From Pseudovibrio exalbescens (GTDB taxonomy: Bacteria > Pseudomonadota > Alphaproteobacteria > Rhizobiales > Stappiaceae): a DNA stretch of 64,000 nt. The notes below the pieces were generated by a model, which was not told where the DNA came from, did not search any database, and saw nothing but the letters and a program-made list of their open reading frames with translations. The first letter of the stretch is position 1. Each line of letters begins with the position of its first letter. The stretch is taken from assembly GCF_028737195.1 (NCBI RefSeq), contig NZ_JAQZAJ010000002.1, forward strand, positions 310,001-374,000. Direction: 5' to 3'. Of this stretch, positions 9,189 through 17,640 are shown one piece after another. The position numbers and the translations under genes are program-made.

Positions 9189-10745
9189 TCAGCTTGATTT
9201 CCTGCGCTTTAGATAGCTGGCAGATGGAGTTGCGGCTGGACCGCTTCCCGCTGATGACTGTGCTCGCCGCGCTGGTGCTTTGGCTTTTGGCTTTCCTGCC
9301 TTTGATTTTTGTGCGGCCGCATTGGGTTTGCTGGCCTTGCCCGGCTGCGGTTTAGCTGCGGGCTTTCTTGCGGTGGTGGGAGCTGAGCTCTTCGCCTGTG
9401 CCTCTTCAGGGCGACGCTTAGCAGGCGCGGCGCGCTTCTGTGCTGCGGCGGGTTTCCCCCTGCCTCCGGCCTTTGAAGCGCCAGCTTTGGCTGCGCCAGT
9501 TCGGGAACCTGCCGGTTTTGATGAATTTGGCTTGCGTGCTCCGCCTGAGCGCCCGCGACGAGCGCTCTTAGGTTCTGCATCAGAGTGAAAGAACTCAAAG
9601 CCTTCCAACACCGGTATTTCTTGACGGGTCAAGCGTTCAACTGTTTTCAGAATGCCGCGCTCTTCCGGGATAACGAAGGAAAATGCCTGCCCTTCTTTGC
9701 CCGCGCGTGCTGTACGCCCAATGCGGTGAACGTAGTTCTCATCCACATTCGGCATGTCATAGTTGATGACGGTTGAAACGTCAGACACGTCAATGCCTCG
9801 TGCCGCGATATCCGTGGCGACCAACACCTTGAGGCGTCCGCCCTTGAAAGCCTCCATGGTCTTGATGCGCTGTGGTTGGCTCTTGTTGCCGTGAATGGCT
9901 TCCGCTGTGACGTTGTTGGCCGCAAGGAACTTTGCCACTTTGTTGGCGCGGTGCTTGGTGCGCGTGAACACAATCACGCGGGATACTTCTTCCTGACCGA
10001 GCAGCTTGAGGAGCAGTTTGCCCTTCTGGTCTTCTCTCAGGTGCGCCAGCTTTTGTTCAACGCTTTCAACCGTTGTTGCAGGTGGAGCGACGCTCACTTC
10101 CTGCGGGTTGGTCAGGAACTTATCGGCCAGTTTGGCGATTTCATTCGGCATGGTTGCGGAAAAGAACATGGACTGACGCTCTTTTGGCAACAGAGCTGCG
10201 ATCTCGGTCAGAACGTGAATGAAGCCCATGTCCATCATCTGGTCAGCTTCGTCCAGCACAAAAACTTCAAGATCGTCAAAATGCACTGCCCCGCGGCGGT
10301 GCAGGTCCATCAGGCGACCCGGTGTGGCGACGAGAACATCAAGGCCACGCTGAATGGCGCGGATCTGGCGCAGCATTGGCACACCGCCAACCACGCAGCC
10401 AACCTGAATGGGAAGTCGCCCTGCGTATCCTTTGACAGAGGTGGCAATCTGATCGGCCAGCTCACGGGTCGGCGCAAGAATGAGGGACCGCACACCGCGC
10501 GGCGAAGCACGGAAGCGGCTCTCGTTCAAGCGCTGCAGCAAGGGAAGCGAAAAGGCCGCCGTCTTGCCAGTGCCGGTCTGTGCGAGGCCGAGCAGATCGT
10601 GGCCTTCGAGCACAATTGGGATTGCCTGGCGCTGGATGGGGGTTGGTTCGCCGTATTCTTTTTTTTCCAAAGCCAGAAGCAATGGCTTGGACAGGCCAAG
10701 ACCTTCAAACTCACTCAAGAGTGTGTACTTTCTTTTGGCAGGCAT
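9189..10745 (-). CDS. DEAD-box ATP-dependent RNA helicase (RhlE-like) with basic tail
   Basis: ATP-dependent RNA helicase expected to act in ribosome assembly or RNA turnover. All core motifs are visible in order: Q motif EPTPIQRQAIP, motif I AQTGTGKT, Ia PTRELADQ, Ib ATPGRL, II VLDEADQM, III SATM, V RGIDVSDV and VI HRIGRTARAG. From about residue 395 the protein becomes a low-complexity Lys/Ala/Pro/Arg-rich tail, probably an RNA-binding extension. Start MPAKRKYTLLSEFEGL at 10745 is preferred; the longer frame to 10829 is not typical of the family. The product is 518 residues. The RhlE subgroup is likely but not proven. Confidence 0.93.
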   Translation of the reverse strand: MPAKRKYTLLSEFEGLGLSKPLLLALEKKEYGEPTPIQRQAIPIVLEGHDLLGLAQTGTGKTAAFSLPLLQRLNESRFRASPRGVRSLILAPTRELADQIATSVKGYAGRLPIQVGCVVGGVPMLRQIRAIQRGLDVLVATPGRLMDLHRRGAVHFDDLEVFVLDEADQMMDMGFIHVLTEIAALLPKERQSMFFSATMPNEIAKLADKFLTNPQEVSVAPPATTVESVEQKLAHLREDQKGKLLLKLLGQEEVSRVIVFTRTKHRANKVAKFLAANNVTAEAIHGNKSQPQRIKTMEAFKGGRLKVLVATDIAARGIDVSDVSTVINYDMPNVDENYVHRIGRTARAGKEGQAFSFVIPEERGILKTVERLTRQEIPVLEGFEFFHSDAEPKSARRGRSGGARKPNSSKPAGSRTGAAKAGASKAGGRGKPAAAQKRAAPAKRRPEEAQAKSSAPTTARKPAAKPQPGKASKPNAAAQKSKAGKPKAKAPARRAQSSAGSGPAATPSASYLKRRKSS

Positions 10746-10897
10746 CAGGTCGCCATGCGCGAAAAACCTGCGATGATAAATAATAGAGACAGAAACTGAC
10801 TGACACTTAGGGTTTCGGAGGGCCTTCAAGGCTCACAATGCGGCACCTGCCACATTAATTGACTGTGTCACTCCGAAAACGGGGATCTACGCCCTTT

Positions 10898-10909
10898 TCA
10901 CAGGTGTGA
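10898..10909. promoter_or_regulatory. Short palindrome in the helicase-arsR divergent region
   Basis: TCACA-GG-TGTGA is a perfect 5-base inverted repeat within the 268-base region between the helicase start and the ArsR-type gene. It is a candidate operator for the adjacent repressor, by position only. Confidence 0.3.
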
Positions 10910-11013
10910 TGTTTCGATAACAATCAAAAGTCAAGGAAATTGTGTGATAGGCTGGTATGCCTATGCCGGTTTCAGCACCGTGCAGCCCATCGAAACCAAG
11001 GCAGAACAACGCC

Positions 11014-11364
11014 ATGCAAAACATGGATATCGGACAACTTGAGCAAAAAGCTGAACAAGCAGCAAGCTTGTTGTCGTCTATGGCGCACACAAAGCGTCTC
11101 ATGGTGCTTTGCAAGCTTTTACAAGGTGAATGCGCGGTTGGGGAGCTGGCGGAAGCGGTTGGCTTGAGTCAGTCTGCGCTCAGCCAGCACCTGGCAAAGA
11201 TGCGTGCCAGCGAGCTGGTCAAAACCCGCCGCAGTGCTCAGACTATTTACTACTCTCTAGCCAGCGCCGAAGTTGAGGCCGTGCTGCAAACCCTCTATCA
11301 GCTCTATTGCGCTCCAGAGCTGGAAGCTGCGGAAGAGAATCAGGATCACACGGCAACCGTTTAA
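11014..11364 (+). CDS. ArsR/SmtB family repressor, BigR/SqrR-like persulfide-sensor type
   Basis: Winged-helix repressor of 116 residues. The DNA-reading helix is in AVGELAEAVGLSQSALSQHLAKM, about residues 41-63. Two cysteines, Cys33 in RLMVLC and Cys99 in LYQLYC, are 66 residues apart. As I recall the family, this matches the spacing and sequence setting of the redox pair in BigR and SqrR, which form a polysulfide bridge under sulfide stress. A third cysteine, Cys40, is extra. No metal-binding CxC motif of ArsR/SmtB metal sensors is present. The ATG at 11014 (MQNMDIGQ) is preferred over the upstream frame opening at 10957. The stop overlaps the convergent membrane protein gene by four bases. 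Its target genes are not next to it. Confidence 0.82.
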   Translation: MQNMDIGQLEQKAEQAASLLSSMAHTKRLMVLCKLLQGECAVGELAEAVGLSQSALSQHLAKMRASELVKTRRSAQTIYYSLASAEVEAVLQTLYQLYCAPELEAAEENQDHTATV

Positions 11365-13370
11365 GGCTTTGGCCCCGCCAGAATGACAGTGTTGCCATTC
11401 ACGCGCCTTTTGATCGTCGCGCCTTCCAAGCCTGAGAATGGATTGATCGCCGCAGACTGATCGTCATCACTTTGCAGCCCCGAAAACTCCCCAAACGGCC
11501 GAACGGCCTGTTCTTCAAGTATAGCGCCGACATAAAGAGGTGAAGTCAGGTTGTCGGTGCCCTTGAGGCGAAATTTGGTCTCCCACAGCCAGAAAACGTA
11601 GCGATGGTCGTCATCACTTTGATAGATCATGGTGAGGATCGGCAGACGGCCCGCGTTGGTGTGTGGCACTGGCGGCAGCTCACCGGCTGGGGTTTCGCCT
11701 TTCAAGTACCCAGTGGCGGACTGCACATCCCATTTCGGTGCGGGTTTCCAACCCCTTGCCGAGAGGTAGGCTTCAATTTCCTCCGGGCTTCCAGACCATT
11801 GCAGAGGAAGCGGCTCTTCAAAGTCTCCAACAATGTTGATGCGCTTTGCCGGAATGTTACGCCAGCCATAAGAGTACCATTGGCTGTAGTCCATGATGGT
11901 GATGGCTGAGCGCGGCTGATACATGCGCACTGCATTGTCGAAGCCATAGTAAATGTGGAACGTGGAGACGGACAGCAACGCTGCAAGACTGATGCCCGCA
12001 AGCGCCCCCCGGCCCACTTTTTCGTTGTGAATGTGCCCGAAAATGAAAGCGAACGCGGCCACGATACAGGCACCGAAAAGCAGCCCAGCAAGCACGTCAG
12101 ATAACCAGTGCGCGCCAAGATAAATTCGTGAGAAACCCATCAAGATGGCGTAGACCGCCACGGATGAGTAAATCGCTGCCTTGAACCTCCCGCTCTTTTC
12201 GTGAACGAGAAGAACAGCCAGAACGCCAATGAGAACGGTCGTGACTGTTGTATGGCTCGAAGGGAAGGAGAAAGCGCTGGCTCCGGTGTAGAGATCGATG
12301 GGGCGTTCGCGGCCTACCAGCGACTTAATGATCACCACAAACAGGGCGGAACTGGCGAGTGCGATCACGAAGCCGGTGGCCCGGCGCCATGCCTTGCGGG
12401 AAAAAAGATAGAGACCCACAGCAACGGCGACGCTCACCGTGACAACACTGTCCCCCATCATCGTGAGGCCGATCATGATTTGATCGCGCGTTGGGTTGCG
12501 TGCCGCCTCCAAAAAAGTGCCGATGGCAAGATCTGCGCGCGCCATGGTGCGCTCCGGCGCGATGGCCTGCGTGAACCAGAAAAACACGGGTAGTGTGATC
12601 AAGAGCAGCAGCGCGGAGAGCAACATGCCTACCGACTGCGGGTTATCGGGATCGTACGTGCGCGCAATCCACTGGGAAACACTGTCTTGGCGACGAGAAA
12701 ACCAGCGGACCATAAGGCCATGGGTGCCGCCAAAGATCGGAAGAATAATCAGGATCACCCAACGGATCATCACGACGGCCAGGAAGACAGCAAGACACAA
12801 CGCCCCAAGGATGATGGCTAGACGTGTATCAATTTCACCCAGTGCGAACAGCGCAGAGCCTGCAAGAACACCCGGAACGAGATGAACTGCCGCCCATGCA
12901 AATGCCGACATCACGTTGAAAAACGTGAAACGCATGAAGTTCATGTCCGCCATGCCTGCAATGCCCGGAACAACCGACTTTACGCCCGGCACGAAACGGC
13001 CGATGAAAATGCTTTTGCCGCCATGTTTGGCAAAGAAATCTTCGCCGCGTTGTACCAGCTGCGGATAGCGGTTGAGAGGCCAGTTGCGGCGCAGTTGATC
13101 CTTGAAGAGATAGCCTACCCAGTAGGAAATGGCGTCGCCTGCGATGGCGCCTGCCGTTGTCCAGATAAAGATTGGCCAGAATTCAAGGTTTCCGAGGCCA
13201 ATCAGCGTTCCCGCACCAACCAGTACAACCGTGCTGGGAAAGAACAGCCCGACCAGAAACAGAGCTTCCCCCATCGCAACAAAGAAGCAAATGAAGCCTG
13301 CCAAAGATGGATTGGCTCCAATGAAGGCAACCAGCTGTTGTAGGTATTCTGTAACGAGGTCTGTGCTCAC
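11361..13370 (-). CDS. DedA - PAP2 phosphatase - LssY C-terminal domain fusion membrane protein
   Basis: Inner-membrane protein of 669 residues with three parts. Residues 1-200 form a DedA/SNARE-associated domain, with VGEALFLVGLFFPSTVVL-like helices and FIGRFVPGVKSVVPGIAGMADM, the DedA family motif; DedA proteins act as lipid flippases or transporters. Residues 240-440 form a PAP2 phosphatase domain with the three signature motifs: KSLVGRERP, PSSHTT and a final SRIYLGAHWLSDVLAG. From about 490 an LssY-like C-terminal domain follows (NIPAKRINIVGDFEEPLPLQWSG). It may recycle lipid-linked phosphates such as undecaprenyl pyrophosphate, but that is inference. It stands alone, convergent with the ArsR gene. 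Confidence 0.88.
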   Translation of the reverse strand: MSTDLVTEYLQQLVAFIGANPSLAGFICFFVAMGEALFLVGLFFPSTVVLVGAGTLIGLGNLEFWPIFIWTTAGAIAGDAISYWVGYLFKDQLRRNWPLNRYPQLVQRGEDFFAKHGGKSIFIGRFVPGVKSVVPGIAGMADMNFMRFTFFNVMSAFAWAAVHLVPGVLAGSALFALGEIDTRLAIILGALCLAVFLAVVMIRWVILIILPIFGGTHGLMVRWFSRRQDSVSQWIARTYDPDNPQSVGMLLSALLLLITLPVFFWFTQAIAPERTMARADLAIGTFLEAARNPTRDQIMIGLTMMGDSVVTVSVAVAVGLYLFSRKAWRRATGFVIALASSALFVVIIKSLVGRERPIDLYTGASAFSFPSSHTTVTTVLIGVLAVLLVHEKSGRFKAAIYSSVAVYAILMGFSRIYLGAHWLSDVLAGLLFGACIVAAFAFIFGHIHNEKVGRGALAGISLAALLSVSTFHIYYGFDNAVRMYQPRSAITIMDYSQWYSYGWRNIPAKRINIVGDFEEPLPLQWSGSPEEIEAYLSARGWKPAPKWDVQSATGYLKGETPAGELPPVPHTNAGRLPILTMIYQSDDDHRYVFWLWETKFRLKGTDNLTSPLYVGAILEEQAVRPFGEFSGLQSDDDQSAAINPFSGLEGATIKRRVNGNTVILAGPKP

Positions 13371-13658
13371 GGAGCTATCTCAATATCTATTGGGATCAGG
13401 GGCTTAAGTATCGGAGAAACGCGGGCTGTTCAATGCCATATCGGCCCTCCGAAACAGATGCATCCAGAATGTGACTGTCAGAAAGAGTGGGTGCGCAAGG
13501 CAAGAGGTTCAAGTCAGGCGCTGCTTTTGGCTGCAAGAACAGCAGGTCTCTCAATTTTAACGATAGTTTCTTAAAGTCGCTTTCACGAAAGATCGTGTTC
13601 TTTCTTTGTCACGATGAAATTTATTCGCTAGTATTTCTGAGATTCCACCAAAAGTTGG

Positions 13659-15146
13659 ATGCCCGCAATGTTCCAATCTGCCGCAATTCCCCAACATCTT
13701 CACACGAAAGAGTTCTCGAAACGCGTGCCGGATCTGCGAGCAGAGCTTTTGAAAATTCAACACAAGCTGCGAGATGACAAGGCCTTTTCAACGCTCATTC
13801 TGGTCGGCGGTTTGGATGGCGCGGGTAAGGGCGCAGCCATAAGCCGTCTGTTTGAATGGATGGATAATCGGTATCTATTTTGTAATGCCTATCAGATGAA
13901 AGCGACTGAAGAAGAACGGCTTCGCCCCTACTTCTGGCGCTATTGGCGCGATCTTCCAGCGCGCGGCGAGACCGCAATCGTGTTTGGCTCCTGGTATCAG
14001 GCCCCCATGCGCGAGGCGGTTAAGGGCGAGTTGGATGACGATGCCTTCGAGCGCGAACTTGCCGCTATCAATCGATTTGAGCGCATGCTCGCCTACGAAA
14101 ATGTGCTTTTGTTGAAGTTCTGGTTCACCCTTCCAAAGGACGAGCAGAAAAAACGGCTTGAAGCCGTTGCGGCCTCTAAGCACAAGACCCGCCACTTTCT
14201 GGAGGAATGGACCGACCTCAAACATCACAAGAAGGCACTTGTTGCCGGAGAGAAAGTTGCGCTCCATACCAGCACGGGCTTTGCGCCCTGGATTGTTATC
14301 CCGGCAACTGATCCGCATTACCGCGACCTCGCTGTTGGCGAAACCATTCTGGCGGCCATGAACAAGCGACATGAGCAGCACCATATGGAGCCTGTTTCAG
14401 CTCCAGCGATTGTGAGTGGCATTACGAAAACCTCGGCAGTTGATGCCATTGATCTCACAGAAACAATTTCCAAGTCCGATTACAAAAAGGAAGTCGAACA
14501 TTGGCAAGGTCGCCTCGCCGAGCTTACAGACCACAAGAAGTTCCAGAAGATTTCACTGGTTTCAGTGTTCCAAGGAAATGATGCTGCTGGCAAAGGCGGG
14601 TCTATCCGCCGAGTGACGCAAGCTCTCGATCCCCGGAACTACAAAGTCTATCCAATTGCGGCGCCAACCGAAGAAGAGAAGCTGCATCCCTATCTGTGGC
14701 GTTTCTGGCGTAGACTGCCGCGCAAGGGCCACATCGCCATCTTTGACCGCTCTTGGTATGAGCGCGTGTTGGTGGAACGGGTGGAAGGGTTCTGTTCTGA
14801 AGCTGACTGGATGCGTGCGTACAACGAAATCAACTCCTTTGAAGCAGAGTTGGCTGACTTCGGTATCGTCATCTGCAAGTTCTGGCTCGCCATCTCTGAG
14901 GAAGAGCAGCTTCAGCGTTTCAAGGCTCGTGAAGAGACCGCTTACAAGAACTACAAGATCACGGAGGAGGATTGGCGCAATCGCTTGAAGTGGGATCAAT
15001 ACGCTACCGCAGCAGGCGATATGGTGGACCGGACTTCAACACGTTATGCGCCGTGGACGCTCGTGTCTTCCCAGGACAAGAGAAATGCGCGCGTCAAGGT
15101 TCTTGAGCAACACTGTAAAGCCTTGGAACGCGCCATGTTCGGCTGA
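13659..15146 (+). CDS. pap: Polyphosphate:AMP phosphotransferase (two-domain PPK2)
   Basis: Transfers phosphate from polyphosphate to AMP, giving ADP. The 495-residue protein holds two PPK2 modules in tandem. In the N-terminal one the Walker A is GGLDGAGKGAAIS, but the second motif has drifted to FGSWYQAPMREAVKG. In the C-terminal one the Walker A is FQGNDAAGKGGSIRRV and the lid/Walker B region is the canonical FDRSWYERVLVERVEGF. This arrangement of a degenerate first and a complete second domain is that of class II PPK2 enzymes, where the C-terminal module is catalytic. Starts at 13659 (MPAMFQ) or 13668 (MFQ) are both possible. The gene is monocistronic, with a 288-base region upstream. Confidence 0.9.
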   Translation: MPAMFQSAAIPQHLHTKEFSKRVPDLRAELLKIQHKLRDDKAFSTLILVGGLDGAGKGAAISRLFEWMDNRYLFCNAYQMKATEEERLRPYFWRYWRDLPARGETAIVFGSWYQAPMREAVKGELDDDAFERELAAINRFERMLAYENVLLLKFWFTLPKDEQKKRLEAVAASKHKTRHFLEEWTDLKHHKKALVAGEKVALHTSTGFAPWIVIPATDPHYRDLAVGETILAAMNKRHEQHHMEPVSAPAIVSGITKTSAVDAIDLTETISKSDYKKEVEHWQGRLAELTDHKKFQKISLVSVFQGNDAAGKGGSIRRVTQALDPRNYKVYPIAAPTEEEKLHPYLWRFWRRLPRKGHIAIFDRSWYERVLVERVEGFCSEADWMRAYNEINSFEAELADFGIVICKFWLAISEEEQLQRFKAREETAYKNYKITEEDWRNRLKWDQYATAAGDMVDRTSTRYAPWTLVSSQDKRNARVKVLEQHCKALERAMFG

Positions 15147-15148
15147 AG

Positions 15149-16324
15149 CTATACCACGTTCACCTCATGAAGGGGCCGGTTCTGGTAAAACCGGTCCAGA
15201 CCGAGTGGGCTGAGGTCCAAGGTTCTGTAGCCTCCGAATATGATCTGCTCGGCGATGCCGCGTCCCACAGCAGGGGACTGTTGCAAGCCATGGCCGGAAA
15301 AACCCAATGCCAAATGGAAGTTGTCGAGGCCTGAGACCGAACCGACGAAGGCGTTGTGATCAAACAGGTTCATGTCATAGTGCCCGGCCCAAGATGGGCC
15401 CGGCTTGATCGCCCCGAATGCTGGAATGCGGTGTGCCAGGGTTGGCCAGAGAAACTCCTCAAAGAAGCTGTGGTCCACCTCGAAGTCCTCGCAATCGGGA
15501 TCTTCAAGGGGGGCGCTGCCGCAAATGAACCTGTTGCCTTCCGGGCGCACATACGCGCCAGTTGGATCAATGAGAAGAGGCAGGTTCGGAATTTTCTCCC
15601 GGCAATCAAAGGTAAAGATCATGCGTTTGCGGCAATGGATCGGCAGATCTAGACCGACCTTGGCGCAAATGGCGGCTCCACCGGACGCGCCAGCTGTGTT
15701 GACAACAACACCGGCTTCAATGGTGCTTCCGCTGTTCAGAGTCAGCTGCCAGTTGGCGGCCTTGGGTCTGAGACCCGATACCGTGTCGCTCACATAATCG
15801 ACACCGAGCGCTCTTGCCTTCCGGCGAAACGCCTGCATCAGGCCGTATCCATCAAACCAGCCCTCCCCTGAAAGCCCGTGACAACCAGCGGAAAGGTCTG
15901 TGGTATTGAGCCATGGGAATTTTTCAGAAAGTGCATCTTTTTCGAGAAACGCGATATCCGCTTCCAGCTCAATCTGGGTCTTGTGGTTACGTTCCAGAAT
16001 TTCGCGTTTTTCGGGCGTCGCCAGAAAGAGATAACCGCCCTCGTTCAAATCTATCCGCGGTCTTTCGCCGTCAACTTCAAGAATGTCTCCGATGTTACGC
16101 AAAAAATCGATGCCCATCTGAGAAATCTGAATATTGATTGGTGCTGAGAACTGATGTCGGATGGATGCCGCAGACAGGGCAGAGGCGCACTTTTGGTAGC
16201 TCGGGTCTTTTTCGATTACGGCAATGCTGCCCGAAAAGCCGGAGTGCGCGGCCAAATGAAATGCCACTGACGATCCCATGACTGCACCGCCAATGATGGC
16301 GACATCAACCCGCTTTGTGCCCAT
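15149..16324 (-). CDS. FAD-dependent amine/amino-acid oxidoreductase (DAO family)
   Basis: Flavoprotein of the DAO (D-amino-acid oxidase/sarcosine oxidase/FOXRED1) family, 391 residues. The N-terminal FAD-binding fold is VDVAIIGGAVMGSSVAFHLA, then IAVIEKDPSYQKCASALSAASIRHQFS, typical of the sarcosine-oxidase branch. Near the C-terminus LDNFHLALGFSGHGLQQSPAVG forms the second FAD contact. It ends two bases from the convergent pap gene. It is on the same strand as gcdH and the ALDH7-type gene, with a 104-base gap to gcdH. In that setting it may oxidise a secondary amine or imino acid such as pipecolate; this is inference, and other substrates are equally consistent with the sequence. Confidence 0.82.
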   Translation of the reverse strand: MGTKRVDVAIIGGAVMGSSVAFHLAAHSGFSGSIAVIEKDPSYQKCASALSAASIRHQFSAPINIQISQMGIDFLRNIGDILEVDGERPRIDLNEGGYLFLATPEKREILERNHKTQIELEADIAFLEKDALSEKFPWLNTTDLSAGCHGLSGEGWFDGYGLMQAFRRKARALGVDYVSDTVSGLRPKAANWQLTLNSGSTIEAGVVVNTAGASGGAAICAKVGLDLPIHCRKRMIFTFDCREKIPNLPLLIDPTGAYVRPEGNRFICGSAPLEDPDCEDFEVDHSFFEEFLWPTLAHRIPAFGAIKPGPSWAGHYDMNLFDHNAFVGSVSGLDNFHLALGFSGHGLQQSPAVGRGIAEQIIFGGYRTLDLSPLGLDRFYQNRPLHEVNVV

Positions 16325-16428
16325 TGTCTAATCCAAAACAACATGCCGGCTGGTGGTTTCCGGCCCCCTGTGGTCATAAATTGCCCCGCAAACAATGGCT
16401 TGCGGGGCTCTGCGTTCTTCGGTTTCTC

Positions 16429-17628
16429 TTAAAAGAAGGCCTGCAGGCCTGTCTGAGCCCGGCCTAGAATGAGAGCATGCACATCATGGGTGCCCTCATA
16501 AGTGTTTACGGTTTCAAGGTTTTGTGCATGACGCATGATCATGTATTCCTCTTGAATGCCGTTGCCGCCGTGCATGTCGCGGGCCATCCGGGCAATATCC
16601 AACGCCTTGCCGCAGTTGTTGCGCTTGACGAGTGAAATCATCTCAGGTGAAGCTTTGCCTTCATCAAACAAGCGCCCAACGCGCAAGGAGCCTTGAAGGC
16701 CAAGTGCAATCTCGGTTTGCATGTCCGCAAGCTTCTTCTGAAACAGCTGGGTCTGAGCCAGAGGGCGGTCGAACTGCTTTCGGTCAAGGCCATATTGACG
16801 CGCGCGCATCCAACAGTCCTCTGCTGCACCCAAAGCGCCCCAGGAAATGCCATAGCGGGCCCGATTCAAGCAGCCGAATGGGCCTTTCAGGCCGGAGACG
16901 TTTGGAAGCAGAGCTTCCTCGCCCACTTCCACGCCGTCCATGACAATTTCGCCGGTTATGGAGGCTCGCAGAGACAGCTTTCCGCCGATTTTTGGAGCGG
17001 AAAGGCCCTTCATGCCTTTTTCAAGCACGAAACCACGGATCTTGTTATCGTGGGCTTCGGACTTCGCCCAGACCACAAAAACGTCTGCAATGGGAGAGTT
17101 TGAGATCCACATCTTGGATCCCTTGAGGCGATAGCCTCCCTCGATTTTTTCCGCGCGGGTGCGCATGCCGGCTGGATCAGAGCCTGCATCCGGTTCTGTC
17201 AGACCGAAGCAGCCAACCCATTCACCGCTGGCCAGTTTTGGCAGGTACTTCTTGCGCTGCTCTTCAGAGCCGTAGGCATAGATCGGAAACATGACCAACG
17301 AGGATTGAACGCTCATCATGGAGCGATAGCCGCTGTCAATGCGCTCGATCTCTCGCGCAACAAGGCCATACGCAACATAGGAGGCCCCAGAGCCGCCATA
17401 CTCCTCTGGAAGCGTCACACCAAGCAAGCCCTGAGCGCCCATTTCGTCAAAGATTGCGCGATCCGTCTTTTCTTCACGGTAGGCCTCAATAACCCGTGGC
17501 ATCAGGTTGTTCTGCGCATAGGCATGGGCGCTATCCATGATCAAGAGTTCATCTTCTTGAAGCTGATCGCGCAGGGCAAAAGGGTCTGCCCAGTTAAACT
17601 GACCGCCGCCGGTTGGATCAATGCTCAT
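16429..17628 (-). CDS. gcdH: Glutaryl-CoA dehydrogenase
   Basis: FAD enzyme that oxidises and decarboxylates glutaryl-CoA to crotonyl-CoA, the last dedicated step of lysine and tryptophan breakdown. The 399-residue sequence shows acyl-CoA dehydrogenase family features: [38 protein letters not shown] and, near the end, the catalytic base Glu378 in [20 protein letters not shown]. The motif [16 protein letters not shown] and the glutamate context are those of the GCDH branch rather than straight-chain acyl-CoA dehydrogenases. It lies 12 bases after the ALDH7-type gene and surely shares its transcript. The LysR gene at 19452 is the probable regulator. Confidence 0.93.
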   Translation of the reverse strand: MSIDPTGGGQFNWADPFALRDQLQEDELLIMDSAHAYAQNNLMPRVIEAYREEKTDRAIFDEMGAQGLLGVTLPEEYGGSGASYVAYGLVAREIERIDSGYRSMMSVQSSLVMFPIYAYGSEEQRKKYLPKLASGEWVGCFGLTEPDAGSDPAGMRTRAEKIEGGYRLKGSKMWISNSPIADVFVVWAKSEAHDNKIRGFVLEKGMKGLSAPKIGGKLSLRASITGEIVMDGVEVGEEALLPNVSGLKGPFGCLNRARYGISWGALGAAEDCWMRARQYGLDRKQFDRPLAQTQLFQKKLADMQTEIALGLQGSLRVGRLFDEGKASPEMISLVKRNNCGKALDIARMARDMHGGNGIQEEYMIMRHAQNLETVNTYEGTHDVHALILGRAQTGLQAFF

Positions 17629-17640
17629 CTCTGGACTTCC

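Noticed and set aside
9876-10799. 307-residue open frame opposite the helicase gene
   Set aside because: Antisense of conserved DEAD-box motifs; composition is not protein-like.
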